Assembly (NCBI RefSeq): GCF_042679305.1
Contig: NZ_JBHTMP010000025.1
Location: 1-64,000, forward strand
From: Micromonospora_H sonneratiae
GTDB taxonomy: Bacteria > Actinomycetota > Actinomycetes > Mycobacteriales > Micromonosporaceae
Length of the DNA stretch: 64,000 bases
Direction of reading: 5' to 3'
The notes under the pieces are model-generated. The model made no database searches, was not told the origin of the DNA, and worked only from the letters and a program-made list of their open reading frames with translations. Positions within the stretch are counted from its first letter, which is position 1, and each line of letters begins with the position of its first letter. Both the position numbers and the translations under genes were made by a program. Below, piece by piece: positions 18,781-26,684 of the stretch.

Positions 18781-19725
18781 GTGTCCGACGACGAAACGGT
18801 GGTGCGGCAGCGCCTGATGCGTCTGCTCGGCAGGCAGATCGAGCCGTCGACCGCGTCTGCTGCCGCCCGTTCCACCGCCCGAGCCTCAGCGTCGTCGTCC
18901 TCGGCCCTGCCGTCGGCCGGGACGGCGATGCGTACCTTCACCGGCGAGGCGGTGCCGTTGCCGGCCGAACAGCCGACCATCGGTTCCACCGATTGGGAGT
19001 CGGACCCTGTCAACCAGCCGGAGCCGGTTGCGGGCAGCGCGGTATCGAAGCTCCGGTCACGACGGTTGGCCGGTGCGGGTGCCTTCGATCCCGGACGCCG
19101 GGGTGTCCGGGCGCTGGCAGTCGTGGCCGCTCTGGTGGTGCTCGGTGCCGCTGGCTGGGCGTGGCAGTCCCGGCCGAAGGCCGAGCCCGTCGTAACAGCC
19201 ACCGGACCGTCGACCCTGCCGTCGGGGGCAACACCGGACCCCGCCCGCGCCCCCGGGCCGGGGACGGGCGCAGGGGAGCTGGTGGTCGCGGTGGCAGGCA
19301 AGGTACGCCGGCCCGGCCTCGTACGTCTGCCGGCCGGGGCTCGGGTCGCGGATGCGCTGGAAGCGGCCGGCGGTGCCCTGCCCGGGGTCGACGTCGCACT
19401 GCTCAACCTGGCCCGGAAGGTCAACGACGGCGAGCTGATCCTGGTCGGTGTCACCGCGCCACCCGGCGCGGACGGGCAGTCCCGTGTCGGGGTCGGCGGC
19501 GCGCCCGGCCCGGGCGGCCCCGCCGCAGGCGGCGGTAAGGTCAATCTCAATACCGCCACCCTGGCCCAGCTGGACGCGTTGCCCGGCGTCGGACCGGTGC
19601 TGGCCCAACGCATCCTCGACCATCGTGAACAGCAGGGCGGGTTCCGCTCGGTCAGCGATCTCCGCAAGGTCGACGGCATCGGTGACGCCCGTTATGAGGA
19701 CCTGAAGGACCTGGTGACGGTGTGA
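18781..19725 (+). CDS. comEA: ComEA-like competence DNA-binding protein
   Basis: Membrane-anchored DNA receptor that hands double-stranded DNA to ComEC. The 314 residues have a long polar N-terminus, one membrane segment (about 108-125, ALAVVAALVVLGAAGWAW), an SLBB domain (ELVVAVAGKVRRPGLVRLPAG, about 165-225), and C-terminal helix-hairpin-helix motifs (VNLNTATLAQLDALPGVGPVLAQRI). GTG at 18781 is the only plausible start and has no clear Shine-Dalgarno. It overlaps comEC by 4 bases (GTGA). Confidence 0.92.
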   Translation: MSDDETVVRQRLMRLLGRQIEPSTASAAARSTARASASSSSALPSAGTAMRTFTGEAVPLPAEQPTIGSTDWESDPVNQPEPVAGSAVSKLRSRRLAGAGAFDPGRRGVRALAVVAALVVLGAAGWAWQSRPKAEPVVTATGPSTLPSGATPDPARAPGPGTGAGELVVAVAGKVRRPGLVRLPAGARVADALEAAGGALPGVDVALLNLARKVNDGELILVGVTAPPGADGQSRVGVGGAPGPGGPAAGGGKVNLNTATLAQLDALPGVGPVLAQRILDHREQQGGFRSVSDLRKVDGIGDARYEDLKDLVTV

Positions 19726-22496
19726 CCGGCTCGACGCTGGTGCCGCTGCCGACCGTCGACGGGGACCCGTCGGCCAGGACGGAACAGTTGGACCTGAGAT
19801 TGGCCGGACTGGCGGTGGCAACCTGGCTGTCCGGACTTGCCGGGCTCTACCTGTCCGTACGCGTCATGGTGACCGTCGCCGTACTGGCCGCTGTCGGCGC
19901 GGGCGTGTTGGCCGGTTGGCTCATCCGTCGCAGGCGAGCCAGTGGCTGTCGGGTCGACGTCGGTCGGTACGGCTGGATAGCCAGCACGGTGCTGATCGGT
20001 GTGGTCTGTGGCAGTACGGCCACCGCCGCCCGCCTCGTGGTCCGTGACGCCGTCCCGCTGGCCGAACTGGTCCGCGAGCACGCCAGCGTCACCGCTGAAC
20101 TGGTCGTCCGCGATGATCCGCGCGCGGTCCGGGGTGCTGCCGGCCGTCCCCGCGTACACCTGGTCGCTGCCGAGCTGTCCTGGGTACGGGCCGCCGACGA
20201 CGTGCGCATCCGGATTCCGGCCCGGCTCCTGGTGCTGGCCAGTGACCCCGGTTGGCGGCAACTGCTGCCCGGTCAGCGGGTGACTGCCGAGGGGCGACTG
20301 ATGCCGGCTCGTGGCGGCGACCTCACCGCTGCGGTGTTGTCGGTGAGCACACCTCCGACCAGGCTGGGCCAGCCGTCGTGGGGGCAGCGGGCAGCCGGCT
20401 CGCTGCGCGCCGGTCTACAGCGGGCATGCGCACCGCTGCCGGACGAGCCGGGCGGGCTGCTACCGGGGCTGGTGGTGGGGGACACGAGCCGGTTGGAGCC
20501 ATCGGTCGAGGACGACTTCCTGACCACCGGAATGACACATTTGAATGCCGTCTCCGGTTCCAATGTGGCCATCATCGTCGGTCTGGTGCTGTTGTTGGCC
20601 CGCTGGGGCAGGGCCGGCCCATGGCTGGCCGCCGCCATCTGTGGCTTCGCACTGGTCGGGTTCGTGATACTGGCCCGTCCGTCGCCGAGCGTCGTACGGG
20701 CTGCCGCCATGGGGGCGGTCGGGCTGCTCGGGCTGGCCCTCGGCCGTCCCCGCGCGGCGTTACCGGCGCTGGGCGGGGCGGTCACCGCGTTGGTCGTGGC
20801 CGATCCGGAACTTGCCGGGGACGCCGGGTTCGCCCTTTCCGTACTCGCCACCGGAGGTTTGCTGCTCATCGCGCCACGCTGGCGGGATGCGATGCGTCGT
20901 CGGGGCGTACCGGCGGGCGTGGCGGAGGCGTTGGCTGTTCCGGCCGCCGCGCAGGTGGCCTGCGCCCCGGTGGTGGCCGGGCTGTCCGGGACCATCAGTT
21001 TGGTGGCCGTACCGGCGAACCTGCTGGTGGTGCCGGCGATCGCACCAGCCACCGTGCTCGGTGTGGTGGCGGCCGTGGTGTCACCGGTCTGGCCGGCCGG
21101 TGCCGAGTTCGCCGCGTGGCTCGGTAGCTGGCCGGCGTGGTGGCTGGTGACCGTGGCGCGGTACGGCGCACAGCTGCCGGCCGGCACGCTGCCCTGGCTG
21201 GACGGGGTCGCCGGTGGCCTGACGTTGGCCGGGCTCACCGTGGCCCTGCTGCTGGCCGCCCGGAACCCGCTGGTCCGGCGGTTGGTGGCGGTGGTTGCCG
21301 TGGCCGTGGTCATCGGAGCGTTGCCGGTCCGGCTGGTGGCTGCCGGCTGGCCGCCGGAGCGCTGGGTGGTCGTCGTCTGTGCGGTGGGTCAGGGGGACAC
21401 CGTGGTACTACCGGTGGGTCCGGGGCAGGCCGTGGTGATCGACGCCGGGCCCGACCCGGTCGCTGCCGACCGCTGCCTACGTCGGCTCGGTGTGCGGACC
21501 GTGCCGCTGCTGGTGTTCAGTCATCTGCATGCCGATCACGTCGGCGGTGTCGACGGCGTGTTCCGGGGGCGCCGGGTGACGGCGGTGACGATTCCACAGT
21601 GGCCCGAGCCGGCAGCGGGTCGTGAGGCGGTCCGGCTGGCCGCCGCACGGGAAGCGACACCGGTGGCGGCGATCGGTCCCGGCTGGACGTACACCGCCGG
21701 ACAGGTGGAGCTGACGTTGATCGGGCCGCCCCACGAGCTGCGCGGGACGCGGTCCGATCCGAACAACAACTCGATCATGCTGGCGGCCCGGGTACGTGGA
21801 GTCCGCATCCTGCTGGCCGGGGACGCCGAGAACGAGGAACAGCGGGCACTGCTCGACCGGCTGCCGCCGGGCGGTCTGCAGACCGACGTGCTCAAGGTCG
21901 CCCACCACGGCAGCGCCTACCAGGAGCCGGCGTTCCTCGACGCGGCCGACCCGGTGGTGGCCCTGGTCCCGGTGGGGGCCGGCAACGACTACGGCCATCC
22001 GAACCCGGCTGTTCTGGCCCGACTGGCCCGGGGCGGGGCGCGGGTGCTGCGTACGGACACCGACGGGGATCTGGCCGTGGTCATCCGATCCGGTGGCGGG
22101 TTGGCGGTGGTCGCACGTGGACTGGATCCCGGTCGTGTCAACCGGGCCACCATTCGGGCCCCGCCGCCCGTTGCCGCCCGTTGCCGGCCGACCCGCCGCA
22201 ACCCGTTGCCGGCCGACCCGCCGCAACCCGTTGCCGGCCGACCCGGCCAGAGAGTCGTTCCGCACCGGTCTGGAGTCCTTCCGGGCACCGGCGAGAGGGG
22301 CTTCCGGGCCCCGGCGAGCGTGTCGTCCGGGCGCCAGCGAGTGAGTCGTCCCGGCCACGCCACCCCGGCGCCCGGACGATTCCGCGTACGATCTTGCCCA
22401 ACCACTACGTTCGACAGAACATCCGAGCTTAAGGTAAATGTCTGGATTTGCACTAAGTGCGGGGTCAGCCGCAGGGAGCCGGGTAAGCAGATCTGA
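19722..22496 (+). CDS. comEC: ComEC/Rec2 DNA translocation channel
   Basis: Polytopic membrane protein proposed to move single-stranded DNA across the membrane. Residues about 20-80 form DUF4131-type membrane segments, 220-500 the competence membrane domain (NAVSGSNVAIIVGLVLLLARW), and 550-800 a metallo-beta-lactamase-like domain with SHLHADHVGG and VAHHGS. The first ~804 residues match the family; the last 120 are a Pro/Arg-rich extension encoded partly by 25-bp direct repeats and ending in WICTKCG. This tail is probably read-through of a former 3' region rather than a conserved domain. A TTA codon lies at 20760-20762. Confidence 0.92.
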   Translation: MTGSTLVPLPTVDGDPSARTEQLDLRLAGLAVATWLSGLAGLYLSVRVMVTVAVLAAVGAGVLAGWLIRRRRASGCRVDVGRYGWIASTVLIGVVCGSTATAARLVVRDAVPLAELVREHASVTAELVVRDDPRAVRGAAGRPRVHLVAAELSWVRAADDVRIRIPARLLVLASDPGWRQLLPGQRVTAEGRLMPARGGDLTAAVLSVSTPPTRLGQPSWGQRAAGSLRAGLQRACAPLPDEPGGLLPGLVVGDTSRLEPSVEDDFLTTGMTHLNAVSGSNVAIIVGLVLLLARWGRAGPWLAAAICGFALVGFVILARPSPSVVRAAAMGAVGLLGLALGRPRAALPALGGAVTALVVADPELAGDAGFALSVLATGGLLLIAPRWRDAMRRRGVPAGVAEALAVPAAAQVACAPVVAGLSGTISLVAVPANLLVVPAIAPATVLGVVAAVVSPVWPAGAEFAAWLGSWPAWWLVTVARYGAQLPAGTLPWLDGVAGGLTLAGLTVALLLAARNPLVRRLVAVVAVAVVIGALPVRLVAAGWPPERWVVVVCAVGQGDTVVLPVGPGQAVVIDAGPDPVAADRCLRRLGVRTVPLLVFSHLHADHVGGVDGVFRGRRVTAVTIPQWPEPAAGREAVRLAAAREATPVAAIGPGWTYTAGQVELTLIGPPHELRGTRSDPNNNSIMLAARVRGVRILLAGDAENEEQRALLDRLPPGGLQTDVLKVAHHGSAYQEPAFLDAADPVVALVPVGAGNDYGHPNPAVLARLARGGARVLRTDTDGDLAVVIRSGGGLAVVARGLDPGRVNRATIRAPPPVAARCRPTRRNPLPADPPQPVAGRPGQRVVPHRSGVLPGTGERGFRAPASVSSGRQRVSRPGHATPAPGRFRVRSCPTTTFDRTSELKVNVWICTKCGVSRREPGKQI
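22177..22246. repeat. 25-bp tandem repeat in comEC tail
   Basis: Two full 25-bp units (22177-22201, 22202-22226) and a 20-base partial third (22227-22246), inside the comEC reading frame. As 25 is not a multiple of three, each copy encodes a different peptide. Related degenerate TCCGGGC-rich units continue to about 22350. Confidence 0.9.
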
Positions 22497-22519
22497 AGTG
22501 TGCCGCTCAGCGTGCGAGT

Positions 22520-23503
22520 ATGGGCGACGTGACCCCCAGCAGCCTGGCCCCCGTCCTGCTCGTCCTCGGTGACGAGGAACTTCTCGTCGCCCGTGCGATA
22601 TCCGGGACGGTAGCCACAGCCCGCGAGGTCGACCCTGGTGCCGACGTCCGCGAGTACGAGGCGGGGTCGCTGACCCCCGGCGAGATCGCCGAGATGCTCA
22701 GCCCGTCCCTGTTCGGCGGTCGGCGGGTGCTGATCGTCCGGTCCGGTCAGGACGCCCGCAAGGACCTGGTGAGCGCTCTGCTGGCGTACGCGAAGGATCC
22801 CGATCCGGAGGTCCACCTGTTGGTGACCCACGTCGGGGCGGCCAAGGGTAAGGCCTTCGCCGACGGCCTGCGTCAGGCCGGCGCGACCGTGATCCCGGCG
22901 GCCAAGCTCAAGGGACACCGGGACCGGGTCAGCTTCGTCCGCGAGGAGATCCGCCGGGGTGGCGGTCGGTGCACCGAGGACGCTGCGGAAGCGCTCCTGG
23001 CCTCGGTCGGCAATGACCTGCGTGAGCTGGCCTCGGCCTGCTCCCAACTGATCGCCGACACGGACGGCCGGATCGGGGCGGACACCGTTGCCCGTTACTA
23101 CCGTGGCCGGGCCGAGGTGAGCGGCTTCACGGTCGCGGACGCGGCGATGGTCGGTGACGTGCCGGGTGCGCTGGAAGCCCTCCGGTGGGCACTGCACGTC
23201 GGGGTCGATCCGGTTCCGATCGCCGATGCCATCGCCGACGGCGTGCGTACGGTCGCCCGGGTGGCATCAGCCGGGCGGGGCAGCGCCTATCAGTTGGCCA
23301 GCAGCCTCGGCATGCCGGCGTGGAAGATCGAGCGGGCTCAGCGCCAGGGGCGCGGCTGGACCCCCGAGGGACTGGTCGATGCGATGCAGGCGGCGGCCGA
23401 GTGCAACGCGGCGGTCAAGGGAGGCGCGGACGACCGGGGGTACGCCCTGGAACGGGCCGTCTTCGCGCTGGCTGCCGCCCGGCAGGGAAGCGGGGTGCGA
23501 TGA
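22520..23503 (+). CDS. holA: DNA polymerase III delta subunit
   Basis: Clamp-loader subunit that opens the beta clamp. The 327 residues begin near TPSSLAPVLLVLGDEELLVARA (the degenerate P-loop region of delta) and contain LFGGRRVLIVRS, NDLRELASACSQL and the domain III signature ALRWALHVGVDPVPIADAIA. ATG at 22520 is used; a GTG at 22529 would shorten it by three residues. It follows comEC, the conserved actinobacterial order, and overlaps the next gene by 4 bases (ATGA). Confidence 0.95.
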   Translation: MGDVTPSSLAPVLLVLGDEELLVARAISGTVATAREVDPGADVREYEAGSLTPGEIAEMLSPSLFGGRRVLIVRSGQDARKDLVSALLAYAKDPDPEVHLLVTHVGAAKGKAFADGLRQAGATVIPAAKLKGHRDRVSFVREEIRRGGGRCTEDAAEALLASVGNDLRELASACSQLIADTDGRIGADTVARYYRGRAEVSGFTVADAAMVGDVPGALEALRWALHVGVDPVPIADAIADGVRTVARVASAGRGSAYQLASSLGMPAWKIERAQRQGRGWTPEGLVDAMQAAAECNAAVKGGADDRGYALERAVFALAAARQGSGVR

Positions 23504-24258
23504 CACCTGCCAGGGGAGCGTCACGAAACGACGGCCACCGGACGGCCGGGCGGACTGATCGGCGTACGGCGGGGGCGGGACCGCCGCCCGTCGTACCGGC
23601 GGACGCCCTGCCCCGGCCGTTGTACTCCCGGATCCTGCGGCTGCGCCACGTCAATCCGGGTGGGCTGCTCCGGTTCATCTACTTCGAGGGAGCCGTCTTC
23701 CTCGGCGTACTGCTCGGCCTCGCGGAGTTGATGAGCTGGTGGGGGGTGTTGATCCTGCCGGTGGTGGTAGCCGCACTCGTGAAGATCAACGATGAGGTGG
23801 CCGCTGCGATAGCGCGCTCGGCGTCCCGGGTGCCCGAGGTCGAGCAGGACCGGTTCCGGCGGGAGATCACGCCGGCCGTCGGCCGGGCCGCGGTGCCGGG
23901 CATGACGGTGGCACGGCCGGCACCGGTACTGCGGCCGGCGGGGCCGGGACCGATCGGCACACCCGTGACCCGTTCCGGGCCGGCTGACTCCCGGACCGTC
24001 GATCTCAGCCCGGCCGGCCCACAGGCGGTGCCGGCGGGGCGTACCGGGGCAGCGGTCGGCGGGCAACCTGGTGCGCGGCGGGATCGGATCGGGGCGGCTT
24101 GGGGCTGGCGGCGGCCGGTGCTGGCGTTGAGCTCCGCCGACCGGTTACCCCAGGTACGGCAGCGGCCACGCCCGCTCCGCCAGTGGCCCGAGCACGGGGA
24201 ACAGCCCGACCGTCGGCATCGACTGGTTCACCAGCCCGCCAAGCGCCGTTACCGGTGA
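23500..24258 (+). CDS. Hypothetical membrane protein after holA
   Basis: 252 residues, function unknown. After a basic N-terminus (1-55) come two closely spaced membrane segments (about 60-103, FIYFEGAVFLGVLLGLAEL and WWGVLILPVVVAALV). The rest (about 120-252) is Pro/Arg-rich and probably disordered and cytoplasmic. The ATGA overlap with holA indicates translational coupling. The C-terminal 60 residues are low-complexity, and their codon pattern is less convincing than the first half, so the true end of conserved sequence may be earlier. Confidence 0.75.
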   Translation: MTPARGASRNDGHRTAGRTDRRTAGAGPPPVVPADALPRPLYSRILRLRHVNPGGLLRFIYFEGAVFLGVLLGLAELMSWWGVLILPVVVAALVKINDEVAAAIARSASRVPEVEQDRFRREITPAVGRAAVPGMTVARPAPVLRPAGPGPIGTPVTRSGPADSRTVDLSPAGPQAVPAGRTGAAVGGQPGARRDRIGAAWGWRRPVLALSSADRLPQVRQRPRPLRQWPEHGEQPDRRHRLVHQPAKRRYR

Positions 24259-24337
24259 CGAGGGTGGTTGGACCAGGAACGACGGATTTCCGCACCGGAA
24301 CCAGTATTCGTCCTGCGGGACGGGTTGGTGCGCTGTG

Positions 24338-24423
24338 GGATTCCTGGACAGGGGATTCCTGGACAGGGGGTTCCTGGTCCCGGACAGGGGATTCCTGGTC
24401 CCGGACAGGGGATTCCTGGACAG
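24338..24423. repeat. Five-copy 15/21-bp tandem array
   Basis: GGATTCCTGG-type units start at 24338, 24353, 24368, 24389 and 24410. The first two steps are 15 bp; the next two are 21 bp because six bases were gained. Each unit holds CCTG...CAGG, a small stem. It lies between the converging hypothetical membrane gene and rpsT, next to the rpsT terminator. Confidence 0.9.
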
Positions 24424-24427
24424 CATG

Positions 24428-24466
24428 ACGGGCACCGCCCGAGCGGAAGGGCTCGGAGGTGCCCGT
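24428..24466. terminator. Terminator of rpsT
   Basis: Two stacked stems, ACGGGCACC with GGTGCCCGT (24428-24436 and 24458-24466) and CCGAGC with GCTCGG inside, 20 bases past the rpsT stop on the minus strand. Confidence 0.75.
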
Positions 24467-24486
24467 ACAGGTCAGTGTCGAATCCG

Positions 24487-24756
24487 TCAGGCAGCGGAGA
24501 GCGACTGCAGGCGCTTGGCGATTGCCGACTTGCGGTTCGCCGCCTGGTTGCTGTGGATGACACCCTTGCTGGCGGCCTTGTCCAGCTTGCGCGAGGCGTC
24601 ACGCAGCAGCGTGGTGGCCTTCTCGGTCTCGCCGGCCTCGGCGGCCTCGTTGAACTTCCGGATGGCGGTCTTCAGCGACGACTTGACCGACTTGTTACGC
24701 AGCCGGCGCTTCTCGTTCTGCCGGTTGCGCTTGATCTGGGACTTGATGTTCGCCAC
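24487..24756 (-). CDS. rpsT: 30S ribosomal protein S20
   Basis: Small-subunit protein binding 16S rRNA. The 89 residues start MANIKSQIKRNRQNEKRRLRN and end in VIHSNQAANRKSAIAKRLQSL, fully typical. It is transcribed opposite to holA and lepA, as in other actinobacteria. Its upstream 200 bases contain no gene and are locally AT-rich (TTATTGTTG on the minus strand), consistent with the promoter. Confidence 0.98.
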   Translation of the reverse strand: MANIKSQIKRNRQNEKRRLRNKSVKSSLKTAIRKFNEAAEAGETEKATTLLRDASRKLDKAASKGVIHSNQAANRKSAIAKRLQSLSAA

Positions 24757-24959
24757 GCGACAGCCTCGTCTTGATAGCTCGGGTTGGTCTATTCAACGCG
24801 CAGGCAACAATAAGGCGTCTGCCACACGCGAAGAGTCAGGTTACCAGGTCAATCCGGCCAGGCCAAAAGCCCTCTGCCCACGCCGCCTGATCAATGTCCA
24901 TCAGCCTATCCCAGGCCGGTGGGGCACGGCACACCAGCCTCCCGGCCGGCCCGGCGGGG

Positions 24960-25946
24960 TCATCGCCACCCCTGGCGGGCGGTCAGCCAGGCCAGGGCCA
25001 CCTCACCGCTCCACCGCTGGTGCGACCGGACGTGCGGGGATGCCCGGGTCGGCCCGGCGTCGGCCCGATACAACCAGTAGCCGGCCAGGGCCGCCAGCAC
25101 GGCGTCCAGCGCGTCCGGTGGTGCGGTGGCCGTCGTGGGATGGGCGGTGAAGATCGCGTCGGCGTCCAGGCCGCTGGCGTACACGGTGACCAGCAGGTTG
25201 GCCAGGTCGAACCAGGCGGGACCGAAACATATCCAGTTCCAGTCGCAGAACCAGGCCGCCCCCGACCGGTCGATGATCACGTTGTCCAGTCGCAGGTCGC
25301 AGTGGATGACGGAGGTGCTGCCGGCGGCGTACGCGGGTAACAGCGCCTCCAGGCGGACCAGTTCGGGCAACCGGTCGAGGGTGCCGGCGGGTACGGCGGG
25401 CACGGGTTCGCGGCCGGCGGCGATCTCCCGCCACCAGGACAGGTCGTCCCAGGCGATCGCGGCCAACCCGGGGAGGCCGAGGGCGACCAGGTCGGCCGGG
25501 GGTTCGTGGAGTGCGTCGGCGACGGCCGCGTACGCGGTCAGGGTGGCGTCCAACTCGGCGGGCACCCAGGGCAGCGTCGGCATCCGACCGTCGATGGCCG
25601 CCAGACAGATGACGAAGTAACCGGCCACGGTGAGGGTCCAGCGGGTGCGGGGCACCCCGATCCCCGGGGGCAGGGCCGAGGTGACGACGGCCTCCCGGGC
25701 GTACCACTCGCAGAGGTCCGGCTGGCCGGTCAGGGTCGCGGCCTTGACGAAGACCCGCTCACCGGTGGTCAGGTCGAGCACGGCGGCGAAGCCCCGGGTG
25801 AATCCGCCCCCGGCGGTACGTGCGGCGACCACCGGAGCGCCGAGCTGCACCTCGATCGCGGCGCGCAGGTCCGTCGGCAGGTCGGTCCAGTCGGGGCGGA
25901 TCGCGGTGCGGTCGTACGGCACGGCCGGCAACGGGAGCGCGGGCAT
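24960..25946 (-). CDS. Aminoglycoside phosphotransferase-like kinase
   Basis: Protein-kinase-fold phosphotransferase (APH/choline kinase superfamily), 328 residues. The catalytic loop is VIHCDLRLDNVIID and the metal-binding segment FCDWNWICFGPAWFDLA; the N-lobe lysine is probably in RVFVKAATL. The substrate cannot be deduced; most such actinobacterial genes are not proven resistance genes. CAGGAT lies 6 bases before the ATG at 25946 with no Shine-Dalgarno, like pepN. It stands alone between rpsT and the divergent DUF4240 gene. Confidence 0.88.
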   Translation of the reverse strand: MPALPLPAVPYDRTAIRPDWTDLPTDLRAAIEVQLGAPVVAARTAGGGFTRGFAAVLDLTTGERVFVKAATLTGQPDLCEWYAREAVVTSALPPGIGVPRTRWTLTVAGYFVICLAAIDGRMPTLPWVPAELDATLTAYAAVADALHEPPADLVALGLPGLAAIAWDDLSWWREIAAGREPVPAVPAGTLDRLPELVRLEALLPAYAAGSTSVIHCDLRLDNVIIDRSGAAWFCDWNWICFGPAWFDLANLLVTVYASGLDADAIFTAHPTTATAPPDALDAVLAALAGYWLYRADAGPTRASPHVRSHQRWSGEVALAWLTARQGWR

Positions 25947-26033
25947 GGTCCCATCCTGCCCGGCGGCGATGCGGGTGGCATGCGGTGAGCGTGGCGCGTC
26001 TCCGCCGGCGATGATCTGTCAGACTGCCCCGTT

Positions 26034-26570
26034 ATGCGGACGGACGACTTCTGGACCCTGATCGACCAGGCCCGGACCGGTGCCGACGGGGACGTCGAGG
26101 CGGTCGCGGAACGGGCGACGGCACTGCTGGCTGCCCGGGACGTCGACGACATCGCCGGGTTCGACCGGCACCTGCGTAGGGTGCTGGCGGCCTCCTACCG
26201 GGTGGACCTGTGGGGGGCGGCGTACCTGATCAACGGCGGCTGCTCCGACGACGGCTTCGACTACTTCCGGGGCTGGTTGATCACGCAGGGCCGGGCAACG
26301 TTCGCCAAGGCGGTGGCCGAGCCCGACTCGCTGGCCGAACTGCCGGTGATCCGGCAGGCGGCGGTGACCGGTGAGGAGTTCGACGCCGAGGCGATGCTTT
26401 CCATCGCCGACGATGCGTACCGTCGGGCGACCGCCAGCGACCTGCCGGCCGATCCGAACCCGGTGCCGGTCCCGGAACTGGGGGAGTTCTGGGACTTCGA
26501 CGACGAGGACGAGGTACGGCGGCGGCTGCCCCGGCTGGCCGCGCTGTTCCTGGAGCCGCCGCAGGAGTGA
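26034..26570 (+). CDS. DUF4240 protein
   Basis: 178 residues matching the DUF4240 pattern: N-terminal DDFWTLIDQAR, then GGCSDDGFDYFRGWLITQGRATFAKAVAEPDSLAEL, common in actinobacteria and of unknown function. It is acidic and soluble. The ATG at 26034 has no clear Shine-Dalgarno. The stop codon is included in a 21-bp direct repeat, giving a second in-frame TGA at 26589-26591. Confidence 0.88.
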   Translation: MRTDDFWTLIDQARTGADGDVEAVAERATALLAARDVDDIAGFDRHLRRVLAASYRVDLWGAAYLINGGCSDDGFDYFRGWLITQGRATFAKAVAEPDSLAELPVIRQAAVTGEEFDAEAMLSIADDAYRRATASDLPADPNPVPVPELGEFWDFDDEDEVRRRLPRLAALFLEPPQE

Positions 26571-26591
26571 CCGCGATCGCCGCAGGAGTGA
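26550..26591. repeat. 21-bp direct repeat at DUF4240 stop
   Basis: GCAGGAGTGA at 26561-26570 recurs at 26582-26591, 21 bp apart, so the stop codon TGA is repeated in frame. Confidence 0.75.
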
Positions 26592-26684
26592 TCCGACCCT
26601 GCTTCCAGGGACGTGGGAGCATAGAGGCGGCCGGTACGACGCCGGCTGTCACCCGTCCACCTCAGCCGATCAGAACGGACCGCT

